A stretch of 64,000 nucleotides of DNA from CAZWDO01 sp964632485 [NCBI: uncultured bacterium] (GTDB lineage: Bacteria > JAGOEH01), in the NCBI GenBank assembly GCA_964632485.1, contig CAZWDO010000017.1, forward strand, positions 1 to 64,000. Reading direction: 5' to 3'. Below are positions 52,766 through 62,447 of this stretch, one piece after another. Under the pieces are notes generated by a model. It made no database searches and was not told the DNA's origin. It saw nothing but the letters and a program-made list of their open reading frames with translations. Positions within the stretch are counted from its first letter, which is position 1, and every line of letters begins with the position of its first letter. The translations under genes were made by a program, and so were the position numbers.

Positions 52766-54739
52766 ATGGCTGTAAATATTTCATTAGCGGGATTGAATCC
52801 CCAGCAACTGGAAGCGGTTCGCCATATCGAAGGCCCGGCATTGATCCTGGCCGGAGCGGGGAGTGGGAAAACCCGCGTCATTACCTTTCGTATCGCGTAT
52901 TTGCTGAGTCGGAATATCCCTCCGGCTCATATTCTGGCAGTTACTTTCACCAATAAAGCCGCTGAGGAAATGAGAAAACGCGTGCAAAGCATCCTGCCCG
53001 GACAAAACCTGCGGGATTTAATTATTTCCACCTTCCATTCATTTGGAGTGCGAATCCTCCGAAAATATATTAACCATTTAGGTTATAAAAGTAATTTTTG
53101 TATTTATACCGAACAGGAAAAGCGCTCATTGATCCGAAAAGTGGTCCGGGAACAGTTGAGCGGCATCGCCGGAAGTTTTTTGGAATCGGCGGAGTACCAG
53201 ATCAGCCAGTGGAAAAACGATCTGCTGGGGCCGGCTGATTTAAACGATACTCATCTCGATACAGAGAAAAAGTTTTTTCTTCGCGAAGTCTATCAACATT
53301 ATCAATTAATGCTCCAGGCTATGAATGCCGTGGATTTTGACGATCTGATTTTGCTGGCGGTTAAACTATGGCGCGAGTTTCCTGAAGTCCTGGAAGAGTG
53401 TCGCGCCCGCTTCAGCTATATTATGGTGGATGAATTCCAGGACAGCAATTTCGCTCAGTATGAAATGATGCGGGTTTTAGCTTCTGGATGCGAGAATCTG
53501 TTCGTGGTCGGCGACGATGACCAGAGCATTTATGGTTGGCGCGGCGCGGATGTGCGGCATATCCTGAATTTCGAACACGATTATCCCGGGGCCAAAGTGG
53601 TCTTTCTGGAACAGAACTATCGTTCAACCAATACCATTTTAGAAGCGGCGAACAATGTTATCGGTAAAAATCCCGAACGCAAAGAAAAGCGCCTCTGGAG
53701 CGATCTGGGACAGGGATATCGCATTGATTGGATTGTGGTCAATGATGAGAACCATGAGGCGGATTGGGTCGCCCAAAAAATCCAGAAAATCAACCAGGAA
53801 TTTCAAATCCCGTTTCGCGATTTCGCCATACTCTATCGCAGCAACGCCCAGTCCCGCGCCTTTGAACTGGTGTTCCGCAAACTGAATATCCCTTATGTAG
53901 TGTTTGGCGGCCAGAACTTTTTCGAACGCAAAGAAGTTAAAGACCTTATCGCCTATTTAAACATTATTATTAATCCCACCGATGATATCAGCCTGCTGCG
54001 CATTATCAATTGCCCACGCCGTGGAATCGGGGAAACTACTATTATCAAATTGATCGATCATAGCCATAAGAACCATCTCCCCATATTTTACTGCTTGCGT
54101 AATGAGCTGAATCAATTGGCATTGAATGCCAGTGCCCGCGATAATCTTGTCGATTTTTTTTCCCTGATTGAAGAATACCGCTATCATTTTCAGCATAGCG
54201 AAAATCTCTCCGGGATACTGAACCGGTTCATCGAGTCGATTGTGTATCGTAAAGAACTAGAACTGCTTTATAAAAGCGATGAACAGGTCGAAGCCCGTTG
54301 GCAAAATGTGGAAGAATTAGTCAATGCCCTGGGAAAATCCCAGGAAGAAAATCCGGATTTAACCCTGGCGGATTTCGTCGATCAGATTTCTTTGGGTATT
54401 GAGGATGGGAACAGCGAACCGGGTAAAAAGCAAAAAGATGATCGCTCTGTGAAACTCATGACGGTCCATAGCGCAAAAGGGATGGAGTTTCCGTTTGTTT
54501 TTATGGTGGGAATGGAGGAGCGAATCTTTCCGCACGAAAAATCGGTGAGCGAGGATGGATTGATGGAGGAGCGACGTCTGTGCTATGTGGCTATCACCCG
54601 CGCTCAGCGGCATTTGATGCTTGTTCAGGCCCGACAGCGATTCAGGTATGGTCGATCGCAGACCTCGACACCCTCCCGTTTTTTTGAGGAAATCCCGGAA
54701 CACTTAATCTATCGGAGAATTGAAAATGGACCCATTTGA
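52766..54739 (+). CDS. UvrD/PcrA/Rep-type superfamily 1 DNA helicase
   Basis: 657 residues. Motifs in order: LNPQQLEAV (Q motif), AGAGSGKT (Walker A), FTNKAAEEMRKR (Ia), MVDEFQDSN (II, with F in place of the usual T), VVGDDDQSIYGWRGAD (III), LEQNYRST (IV), MTVHSAKGMEFPFVF (V, with P in place of the usual D/S position) and YVAITRAQRHLML (VI). A 3'-5' helicase for excision repair and clearing of stalled forks. It is a little shorter than PcrA (about 720) because the C-terminal RNA-polymerase-binding tail is missing; closer to Rep in that sense. No good ribosome site precedes ATG 52766, but the start matches the family. It overlaps mazG by 14 bases. Confidence 0.95.
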   Translation: MAVNISLAGLNPQQLEAVRHIEGPALILAGAGSGKTRVITFRIAYLLSRNIPPAHILAVTFTNKAAEEMRKRVQSILPGQNLRDLIISTFHSFGVRILRKYINHLGYKSNFCIYTEQEKRSLIRKVVREQLSGIAGSFLESAEYQISQWKNDLLGPADLNDTHLDTEKKFFLREVYQHYQLMLQAMNAVDFDDLILLAVKLWREFPEVLEECRARFSYIMVDEFQDSNFAQYEMMRVLASGCENLFVVGDDDQSIYGWRGADVRHILNFEHDYPGAKVVFLEQNYRSTNTILEAANNVIGKNPERKEKRLWSDLGQGYRIDWIVVNDENHEADWVAQKIQKINQEFQIPFRDFAILYRSNAQSRAFELVFRKLNIPYVVFGGQNFFERKEVKDLIAYLNIIINPTDDISLLRIINCPRRGIGETTIIKLIDHSHKNHLPIFYCLRNELNQLALNASARDNLVDFFSLIEEYRYHFQHSENLSGILNRFIESIVYRKELELLYKSDEQVEARWQNVEELVNALGKSQEENPDLTLADFVDQISLGIEDGNSEPGKKQKDDRSVKLMTVHSAKGMEFPFVFMVGMEERIFPHEKSVSEDGLMEERRLCYVAITRAQRHLMLVQARQRFRYGRSQTSTPSRFFEEIPEHLIYRRIENGPI

Positions 54740-55487
54740 CGAACTATTATCCATCGTGAAACAACTGCGTAACCCCGATGGAGGATGTCCCTGGGATCGT
54801 AAACAAACCCCGCTGAGTCTGTTACCTTATATGCTGGAAGAAGTGTATGAACTGTTTGAAGCCATTGAAGGTAATAATCAGACGAAAATTCAGGAGGAAC
54901 TGGGTGATGTTCTGCTACATATAGTGTTTCAAATAATTTTGGCGGAAGAAAACCGGCAATTTGATGCCCGGGATGTTGTAAATAGGATCAATGCTAAACT
55001 GCGGGAACGTCATCCACATGTTTTTGACACGAAAAATTTTGAGGATATGTCCGAGTTGAAAACGCATTGGGAGAAAACAAAACAGAAAAAAGGCCAGCGC
55101 CATCTGCTGGATGGCGTGCCTCGCCATGCCCCGGCTCTGCTGCGGGCCCAGCGTGTTCAGGAAAAAGTGTCCGCCGTCGGCTTTGATTGGACTCGCCATT
55201 CCGATGTTGTCAATAAAATTGACGAAGAATGGCGTGAGCTGCGTCATGAAATTATCGTGAATAACCGAGAAGCCATTGAAGAAGAAATGGGGGATCTGCT
55301 GTTTGCCCTGGTGAATTTGGCGCGACATCTTCATCTTTCCGCTGAATGGAGTTTGCAACGGGGGATCGATAAATTCATCGGCCGGTTTAATAAAGTGGAA
55401 GAGGCCGCCGGTTTCCATCCCGAACTTTTATCTATCGCTGAATTGGATGAATTATGGAATCAGGTTAAAAAATCAGAAAAAAAATAA
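54726..55487 (+). CDS. mazG: Nucleoside triphosphate pyrophosphohydrolase MazG
   Basis: 253 residues from ATG 54726; GGAG lies 8 bases before it, whereas the in-frame TTG at 54720 is too close. Two MazG repeats: the first has CPWDRKQTPLSLLPYMLEEVYELFEAI and EELGDVLLHIVFQ (Mg-binding E-E-E-D set), the second has KIDEEWRELRHEI and EEEMGDLLFALVNLARHL. It hydrolyses NTPs/dNTPs to the monophosphate and pyrophosphate, removing damaged or alarmone-related nucleotides. The start lies inside the helicase gene, so the two are coupled. Confidence 0.96.
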   Translation: MDPFDELLSIVKQLRNPDGGCPWDRKQTPLSLLPYMLEEVYELFEAIEGNNQTKIQEELGDVLLHIVFQIILAEENRQFDARDVVNRINAKLRERHPHVFDTKNFEDMSELKTHWEKTKQKKGQRHLLDGVPRHAPALLRAQRVQEKVSAVGFDWTRHSDVVNKIDEEWRELRHEIIVNNREAIEEEMGDLLFALVNLARHLHLSAEWSLQRGIDKFIGRFNKVEEAAGFHPELLSIAELDELWNQVKKSEKK

Positions 55488-55506
55488 ATTTATTACTATT
55501 TTTATA

Positions 55507-55535
55507 TTGACAAAGCCCTTTTATCATGTTAATAT
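55507..55535 (+). promoter_or_regulatory. Promoter of the HU gene
   Basis: TTGACA (55507-55512), 17-base spacer, TAATAT (55530-55535), 50 bases before the TTG start. Confidence 0.82.
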
Positions 55536-55585
55536 ATATTAACCGTTATTAATGAAAGAGTTCAACTTTTCAGGAGGTATCTACC

Positions 55586-55858
55586 TTGACCAAAGCAGAA
55601 TTAATTGATGCGGTCGCTGAAAAATGCGATGTGACCAAAAAGGTGGCTGGATCGGCTATTGATGCGACATTCGAAGCCATTTCCAGCGCCCTGGCAAAAG
55701 GTGAGGGCTTGACACTGGTCGGATTCGGTTCGTTTACTGTAACTGAACGCAGTCCACGCCAGGGAATGAATCCCAAAACGAAAGAAAAGATTGAAATCGC
55801 TGCAAAAAAAGTTGTTAAGTTCAAACCCGGAAAAGGGTTAAAGGACTCCGTCAATTAA
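55586..55858 (+). CDS. HU-family nucleoid DNA-binding protein
   Basis: 90 residues starting with TTG at 55586, 8 bases after a perfect AGGAGG. The HU fold is clear: MTKAELIDAVAEK, GLTLVGFGSFTV, RSPRQGMNPKTKEKIEI (the DNA-inserting arm with Arg-x-Gly-x-Asn-Pro) and VVKFKPGKGLKDSVN. It bends and compacts DNA as a dimer. The TTG start with a strong ribosome site suggests tuned translation. Own promoter and own terminator make it a single-gene unit. Confidence 0.97.
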   Translation: MTKAELIDAVAEKCDVTKKVAGSAIDATFEAISSALAKGEGLTLVGFGSFTVTERSPRQGMNPKTKEKIEIAAKKVVKFKPGKGLKDSVN

Positions 55859-56239
55859 TTGAGGGATTTCTACACAATAGGAGCGGATTCACGCTCCTAT
55901 TTTTTTTCTACTTATATAAATAAATTTTTATATAGATTTTATTAACGATATGAATATTTTATTGATCTGAAAAGGTGGTTTAAATTTTCTATCGGAAATC
56001 ATGCGCAACAATCAATTAAATTTTTGGCCTAAAATGATGTAGATTAATTAAATATAATATCAATTTAAAATTTGATATAGAAATTTGTTATAGAAAATTT
56101 TTTCTTGCATTTTAAATTTTTATTTTTATATTGATTTATAGTTGTTTTAATGATCTGTTTATTACCTCATTCTAAGCTTATAAAGCTTAAATGTCCGGAT
56201 TAGAGATACTATGTTAAAAAATACTCAAAGGAGGAGTGT
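55859..56239. other. AT-rich intergenic region
   Basis: 381 bases. After the HU terminator about 300 bases are extremely AT-rich with repeated TTTAAATTTT/AATTTAAA-type runs. A weak promoter can be read at TTGCAT (56105-56110), 16 bases, TATATT (56127-56132). AAAGGAGG (56228 area) precedes the giant gene. Such DNA is probably bent. Confidence 0.6.
55876..55908 (+). terminator. Intrinsic terminator of the HU gene
   Basis: AATAGGAGCG and CGCTCCTATT form a perfect 10-bp stem with loop GATTCA, followed by a run of Ts. Confidence 0.93.
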
Positions 56240-59200
56240 ATGTATCGTTTTTTTATTTTGTTTAATATGATATCTCTATTTTTAGGGATTATAACGCCAA
56301 CATGGGGACAGGCCTGGGCCGCGAGATCCAACACGGACGCCAATAGTAATATTTTTCTCGGGGGCCGTTTCATCGAGTTCGGCATTGCCCAAAATGGTTC
56401 TTCTGGCATGATCGGCACTGCTGTCGCCAAACCGGCTGCTTTTTTCGGCAGACGGGTAGCGGGTAACTACGGTGGGGCGTTTCTGGCCGATGCCGACGGA
56501 TTCGGCTTGGGAGCCGACTTACGCATTGATTACTTCATTCCGGGAACCCCGGCCGAAGGCTGGGCCTTGAGCGTAAACGGGGTGAATGGCCTTAATTCCC
56601 ATACCCAAACTGACATTGCGTATGCATTTACCGACCAGACAGTTGGGGATTTACTGCGCACTACTGGCACTGGGACCTGGGAAGGGATCACGGTCGATCA
56701 TGACATTTCATTCGACCTGGAGCATAAGTACATTACCTATGAAGTGACCTTGACCAACAACAGCGGGGCGCAAAAAGACAATATCTATTACATGCGCAGT
56801 TTTGATCCCGATAATACAGTCGATATCGGGGGCAGTTACACCACCACCAACACCGTCATGGCGACGCACGCCGCAGGGGACGGCAAAGCGATCCTGCAGG
56901 CGGAATCGGGAGCGGGCGATGCCTATGACACCTATTCCGGCTCACGGGCGCTGCTGCGCTATTTCAGCTACGATAACAAAGCCAGGCTGCATCTGGTTCC
57001 CGGGGGATTGATGGACTCGGATGCGGCAACAGTGTGCACCGGCGCCAACGCCAAAGGGGACGCGGTCACTCAAGACCGGGGTATTTCGATCGGTTTCGAT
57101 ATCGGCAGTCTGGCCAACGGCGCCAACACCACCTTCACCTATTACGTGGTGATGCGCTCCACCAGCGGTACGGTGACCACCAATTCCAACACGGATTATA
57201 CCTTTTACCAGACCGATTTCGATTATCTGGATCCGGGAGTAGCGGTAGCCGGCGTGACGATCAAAACCCTGCCCGCCAATGGCACATTATTCATCGATGC
57301 CAACAGCGACGGTGTGATTGATGGCGGGGAAGAGGTTAACGTTAATGATGAAATCAATGATCTTGCCGACCTCAATAAACTGAAATATAAACCGAATGCC
57401 GATTGGGTGGGTAAGGACAGCTATACCTTTCAGACCAACGGTGTGGGGGATGAGATCAACATGGCAGTGGTGGTAAGGGCGACTGTAGCTTACAGCGCCG
57501 GCGCCAACGGGTCGTTGACTGGCGGTTCCCCCCAGACGCAATATATTGTCAGCGGCCAGAATGCCGTGGCTGTGACTGCGACGCCCAATCCGGGCTATGT
57601 TACTCGTTGGACAATCAATTCCGGAGCGGGCAACGGTTCGTTCAGCAGTCTGACCGCCAATACGCTGACGATTACCAATGTTACTGGCAATATCGATGTG
57701 ATCGCTACGTTCAAGGCAGCCCCAACCGTCACTACCCAGGTAGCCAGTGAAATCGCGACGACAACGGCGACCGGCAATGGTAACATCACGGCTACCGGCG
57801 ATGTAAATGTCACTAACCGCGGCGTGATCTGGTGGGCGTATAGCAATACCGACAAACAGATCGGCGATGTCGGGGTGACTAATGTTAGCGAAGCCGGGGA
57901 TTTTGGAACCGGGGATTTCACTGCAGCGCTAACTTCGCTTACCATCAACACTCATTACAACGCCCGGGCTCATGCTACCAATGTGATTGGCACCAGTTAC
58001 GGGACGCGGGTCGATTTTTGGACGCTGGCGGCGGTTCCTCCCGCCCCGACGATTGACAATGCGCTGTCGAATTCCATGGAAGTCACAATTACCGCCGGTA
58101 GTAACCCGGCATCGGTGGAATTTGCCATTCAGGAAACCAACAGCGGAAATTACGTACAGGTGAATGGCACTCTGGGTGCGGGTGTCGTTTGGCAGTCTCT
58201 GGGCCAATGGGCGCCGCCGATACTGGTGAACGGCCTTACGCCGTCCACGGAATACACCTTCAAGGTCAAGGCCCGCAATGGCGGAGGAACAGAAACCGCT
58301 TTTAGCGATGGAACCACCCGTACTACACCGGACAAGCCAGACGTCGTAACCAAGGCGGTAAGCAGCCCGGCTACGACCGGCATTACCGCGAATGGCGAAA
58401 TTACCGCGATCAATTTGGCCAATGCCACGAACCGCGGGTTCATTTACTGGACCTATACCGGCGCCGACAAGATCATCGGCGATGTGGGCGCCACCAACGT
58501 TTCAGAAAACGGAAATTTTGATGTCGGAACTTACAATCTGGCGCTGAACAGTCTGGCGGCCAATACTCATTACAATCTTCGAGCGCATGCCACTAATATC
58601 GCCGGTACCAACTACGGCGACCGCGTCGATTTCTGGACGCTTGCCAATCAGCCAGCAGCGCCAGTAGTTGATAATCGTACCCATACCACGCTGGACGTGA
58701 CAATTTCTACTAACGGGAATCCATACTGGACCGAATATGCCATTCATGAAATTAACACCGATACCTGGATTCAGCCGGACGGAACGTTGCTGGATCAGCT
58801 ATTATGGTTTACCAATGCTGTCTGGCAGGATAAGATAACCGTCAAGGGGCTTACTCCTGGAAGAGCCTATTCGTTCGAAGTGTTTGCCCGTAACGGAGTT
58901 CCGGTAATGACCGCCGCCAGTCCCGCTGCAGGAGCGACTCCCGGACTTTTAACGATTAGCGGGAAGATCACTCATAATGGGAATCCTCTGCCCAGCGTAG
59001 ATGTCGTCCTTTCCGGATCCCGTGATTTAGCGACAACTACTGATGACCAGGGTGATTACTCTTTTACGGTTTTTTATTATGAGACCTTTATTCTGACGCC
59101 TTCAAAAACCGGTTATCTTTTTACTCCAAATTATAAAGGTGTCCTTGAAATTTATGAATATGTTGCTCAGAATTTTAGCGCCGAGCTATTGAGTTATCCA

Positions 59201-62200
59201 ATTCAAGGAACCATTACAGAAAATGATCTGCCATTATCTAATGTGACTGTTAATTTGTCAGGTTCCACCACTGCGGTAACCACTACGGACTCTCAAGGCC
59301 ACTATATATTTAATGATCTCGAACATTTTGGAAATTATACCATCACTCCAACAAAAGAACATACCAGTTTTACTCCGGAGAAACGGGATATCTCAGGTTT
59401 AAGTGGTCCGCTGACAATCGATTTCACGGCGAGTCATCATTTGTATAGTATCGAAGGCGCGGTTTTGGATGGCGATAATGCGCCTGTAGCCGGTATGAGT
59501 GTCACACTGACAGGTGATGATGATAAATCGACGACTACGGATACGGAAGGTACGTACCGTTTTACGAATTTAACGGGAGGTGGGAACTATACAGTTAAAC
59601 CTACCGCAATCGGTTACATTTTCACTCCGTCCGAATTAGTGTTTAATGATTTGAATCAGCATGAAACAGAACAGAATTTTAGCGCTGTCAAGAAAACATA
59701 CTCCTTTTCGGGTTTGATTTTCTTTGAGGGTCAACCGATGGAAGGTGTTACGGTAACGTTATCGGGATCATCGGATGCGACGATTATTACCAGTAACCGC
59801 GGTTATTTCTATTTTAGCGGGTTAACTCATGGAAGTTCTTACACTGTCACACCCTCTCTGGTAGGTTATGCATTTACTCCATCGAATAAGACGGTTTCGG
59901 AATTGAAAAGCGCGGTTATTCAGAATTTTAATGCTGAAATCAAAATGTGTGCGATAAGCGGACGTATTACCGTCAATGAAGTCCAACTGAATGCGTTGAG
60001 CGCACCGTTGTCCGATGTGACGATCAATCTGAGCGGTGATGAATCGGGAACCACACTAACGGATAATAACGGAGCCTATCAGTTAATGGTAAAGTATGGT
60101 GGCCAATATACGATTACTCCAAACAAGAGCGGATATAGTTTTACACCGCTTAAACGTGATTATGATGGATTAAGCGACGATGCGCCTAATCAGGATTTTA
60201 TAGCCTCCCCGCAACTGCCCGCTATTGTGCAGTTGTTAGCGCCGGATAATCAGGCTGTAAATGCTCCACTCAACTCTACGTTTAGTTGGCACCCCGCTGA
60301 AAATGCAGTTACCTATACGATAGAGATTTCCCGCAATGCCAATTTTGAGAACCCTGAGATTCAGATTGATGGAATCGAAGAAACAACTTATGCGCCAAGT
60401 GATTTGGATGGTTATTCCACCTATTATTGGCGGGTTCGGGGAGTGAATCCTCAACATACTGGCAGTTGGTCGGCAGTCTGGAGTTTCACGACACTAATGC
60501 CTGCAAGCTTTTTCCATGCGGAAATTATAGAACCCGATATTGACCCGACAATTAGTCAGGGACAATCTGTACCTCTGAAAGGGAAACCATGTTCGTTTAA
60601 TATTCCAGTAATCTACCATTGGGATTTTGGGGATACCCGCAGTTCCGAAGAACTGGAACCGGGATTGACCTATTTTTCCCAATCCGGCCAGTTTGATATT
60701 AAATTTTACTATGAAACAGCTGATCACCAATATGTGAGCGATACGGCCAAGCGAGTTTTGATCGTTGAGCCGATGAGTCAACAAGTGCGTTTCACGACTG
60801 TACCCTATCATCGTTATGAGGCTCCGAATGTGGCTATCCTTTGGAAAACCGGTGTGGCAACATCCGCTAATCTTTATTATGGTACTCAACCAGATCAATT
60901 GGATCAACTGGTTAGTGTCAGTCAGTTAAAAATTGATCATTCGGTAATTTTAAAAGATATTCAACCGGGACTTTATTTCTACAAAGTAGTCGCAACCAGA
61001 CGGTTGATGCAATTAGTTTCACGGATTGATTCATTTGTCGTTACTTCCACTCTCAGTGAAAGCCTACCGCCATCTGTTATTTCGATGCAACCCTATTTTT
61101 ATAACACCTACGCGTTCTTTTTTGTTACTCTGAATAAAGTAGCGTCAGTGGTTTGTAATTATGGAACAAGTCCCGATAATCTTTCAGAAACATTGGTAGG
61201 GGATGGCTATTTTGTTCGGCACAAGCTTATTCTGACCGGACTGACTGCCGGGCAAACCTATTATTACAAGCTAACCTTTACTGATTTAGCCGGAAATGTC
61301 AGTTCTTACCCTACGGCTACAGGATTGGCGAAAAGCGCTTTCTCCTTGAATACTGAACCGTTTACAACTACACAGGAAATTGATATCCAGGCGCCAGGGT
61401 TCATTAAATCAGAAATGTTTCTCAATTATGATCGCAGACTGGGTCTAACATGGGCATGCGACGAACCCGTCAGTTATAGCATTCAATTGATGAAGGGAAA
61501 TGAATTGTTTACCGAATTTACCGATACGAGTGATTATGATATCGAGAATATTTTAATTATCAATGATTTGGAAAACGGTATTGATTATCAAATTAGTTTG
61601 AGTGTTTTTGATTATAAAGGCAATAGCGCATCCGTGAGTTTTAATGCGCAAGTCGCTATGGATCTTCCAATGGCGCCCATTTTGAGTGAAATTGCGCATA
61701 CTATGTTTAATGGTGATTGTCGGATTCAATGGCAAACGGATGTTCCCGCAACAAGCGTTGTGCGGTGGGGGATTAGTGATAACCTTTTAGATCAGACGAT
61801 CGAACACCGTGAATTGACGGTTAAGCATGATCTATTCATTGATTTGACGGGTATCGATCAAGCGGTTTATTATCAAGTTAAAAGTAAACTAAGTGATGAG
61901 GTCAATGAATCTGATTGGTCTGAATTGCGGATGTTCTCACCGGTGGATATCGGAGAAATTGTAGCGCTAAACGGTTTAAAACCTATTCTTGAAACATTTG
62001 GTTATCCGAATCCCTTCAATAGTCAGACGACAATCTCTTACCGGTTAACGCGGACTATCGGTGTTAAACTGGAAATTTTTAATAGTCTGGGTCAGTTGGT
62101 TCGGCATTGGCCGGTGAAGGATGAAACTGCCGGTATTCAGCTAAAAATATGGGATGGACGCGATGACCACGGCAAGCTGTTACCCAGTGGAATTTATTTT

Positions 62201-62257
62201 TATCGGATCAATACGCCGGAACAGATTACTGTTCATAAACTGTTGATGATGAAATAA
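56240..62257 (+). CDS. Giant exported multi-domain protein (2005 aa) with type IX-style C-terminal sorting module
   Basis: ATG 56240 after AAAGGAGG; signal peptide 1-24. N-terminal domain (25-330) of unknown family (FGIAQNGSSGMIGTAV, HKYITYEVTLTNNSG); a divergent InlB B-repeat-like unit (about 410-495: GANGSLTGGSPQTQYIVSGQ); two copies of a ~200-residue module made of a 'NRG...NVSE.G.F...HYN.RAHATN' half and a fibronectin-like half (about 495-895); five carboxypeptidase-regulatory-like sandwiches of 80-90 residues (904-1324: ISGKITHNGNPLPSV, GYxFTP ends); a fibronectin-type domain; a PKD-like domain (HWDFGDTRSS, about 1460); beta domains with NLYYGTQPDQL-type motifs; and a C-terminal PNPFN + FlgD-like module (1916-2005). 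The second half matches the order seen in the 3193-residue protein. Likely a cell-surface or secreted structural protein; no enzyme domain found. Confidence 0.9.
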   Translation: MYRFFILFNMISLFLGIITPTWGQAWAARSNTDANSNIFLGGRFIEFGIAQNGSSGMIGTAVAKPAAFFGRRVAGNYGGAFLADADGFGLGADLRIDYFIPGTPAEGWALSVNGVNGLNSHTQTDIAYAFTDQTVGDLLRTTGTGTWEGITVDHDISFDLEHKYITYEVTLTNNSGAQKDNIYYMRSFDPDNTVDIGGSYTTTNTVMATHAAGDGKAILQAESGAGDAYDTYSGSRALLRYFSYDNKARLHLVPGGLMDSDAATVCTGANAKGDAVTQDRGISIGFDIGSLANGANTTFTYYVVMRSTSGTVTTNSNTDYTFYQTDFDYLDPGVAVAGVTIKTLPANGTLFIDANSDGVIDGGEEVNVNDEINDLADLNKLKYKPNADWVGKDSYTFQTNGVGDEINMAVVVRATVAYSAGANGSLTGGSPQTQYIVSGQNAVAVTATPNPGYVTRWTINSGAGNGSFSSLTANTLTITNVTGNIDVIATFKAAPTVTTQVASEIATTTATGNGNITATGDVNVTNRGVIWWAYSNTDKQIGDVGVTNVSEAGDFGTGDFTAALTSLTINTHYNARAHATNVIGTSYGTRVDFWTLAAVPPAPTIDNALSNSMEVTITAGSNPASVEFAIQETNSGNYVQVNGTLGAGVVWQSLGQWAPPILVNGLTPSTEYTFKVKARNGGGTETAFSDGTTRTTPDKPDVVTKAVSSPATTGITANGEITAINLANATNRGFIYWTYTGADKIIGDVGATNVSENGNFDVGTYNLALNSLAANTHYNLRAHATNIAGTNYGDRVDFWTLANQPAAPVVDNRTHTTLDVTISTNGNPYWTEYAIHEINTDTWIQPDGTLLDQLLWFTNAVWQDKITVKGLTPGRAYSFEVFARNGVPVMTAASPAAGATPGLLTISGKITHNGNPLPSVDVVLSGSRDLATTTDDQGDYSFTVFYYETFILTPSKTGYLFTPNYKGVLEIYEYVAQNFSAELLSYPIQGTITENDLPLSNVTVNLSGSTTAVTTTDSQGHYIFNDLEHFGNYTITPTKEHTSFTPEKRDISGLSGPLTIDFTASHHLYSIEGAVLDGDNAPVAGMSVTLTGDDDKSTTTDTEGTYRFTNLTGGGNYTVKPTAIGYIFTPSELVFNDLNQHETEQNFSAVKKTYSFSGLIFFEGQPMEGVTVTLSGSSDATIITSNRGYFYFSGLTHGSSYTVTPSLVGYAFTPSNKTVSELKSAVIQNFNAEIKMCAISGRITVNEVQLNALSAPLSDVTINLSGDESGTTLTDNNGAYQLMVKYGGQYTITPNKSGYSFTPLKRDYDGLSDDAPNQDFIASPQLPAIVQLLAPDNQAVNAPLNSTFSWHPAENAVTYTIEISRNANFENPEIQIDGIEETTYAPSDLDGYSTYYWRVRGVNPQHTGSWSAVWSFTTLMPASFFHAEIIEPDIDPTISQGQSVPLKGKPCSFNIPVIYHWDFGDTRSSEELEPGLTYFSQSGQFDIKFYYETADHQYVSDTAKRVLIVEPMSQQVRFTTVPYHRYEAPNVAILWKTGVATSANLYYGTQPDQLDQLVSVSQLKIDHSVILKDIQPGLYFYKVVATRRLMQLVSRIDSFVVTSTLSESLPPSVISMQPYFYNTYAFFFVTLNKVASVVCNYGTSPDNLSETLVGDGYFVRHKLILTGLTAGQTYYYKLTFTDLAGNVSSYPTATGLAKSAFSLNTEPFTTTQEIDIQAPGFIKSEMFLNYDRRLGLTWACDEPVSYSIQLMKGNELFTEFTDTSDYDIENILIINDLENGIDYQISLSVFDYKGNSASVSFNAQVAMDLPMAPILSEIAHTMFNGDCRIQWQTDVPATSVVRWGISDNLLDQTIEHRELTVKHDLFIDLTGIDQAVYYQVKSKLSDEVNESDWSELRMFSPVDIGEIVALNGLKPILETFGYPNPFNSQTTISYRLTRTIGVKLEIFNSLGQLVRHWPVKDETAGIQLKIWDGRDDHGKLLPSGIYFYRINTPEQITVHKLLMMK

Positions 62258-62276
62258 ACTGCATTCATATTAATGG

Positions 62277-62310
62277 AAAAAGGGCAGGGTTTAGAACTTG
62301 CCCTTTTTTT
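62277..62310 (+). terminator. Intrinsic terminator of the 2005-aa gene
   Basis: AAAAAGGGCA pairs with TGCCCTTTTT around a 12-base loop, and the T run continues. It stands 20 bases after the stop codon. Confidence 0.9.
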
Positions 62311-62361
62311 ATTTACATCGTTGGATACTCACTCAAATTTAAATAGAATTGATTTTTTGTC

Positions 62362-62390
62362 TTGACAAACACGGGTTAACAGTGTATTTT
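62362..62390 (+). promoter_or_regulatory. etfBA promoter with overlapping palindrome
   Basis: TTGACA (62362-62367), 17-base spacer, TATTTT (62385-62390). TTTTTGTCTTGACAAA (62354-62369) is shared exactly with the hisC promoter and forms the inverted repeat TTTGTC-TT-GACAAA over the -35 box. Confidence 0.8.
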
Positions 62391-62447
62391 GTAAACTGTC
62401 GGAATCAACCACCGGTATATTACCTTACTAACCGTTAAGGAGACTGT

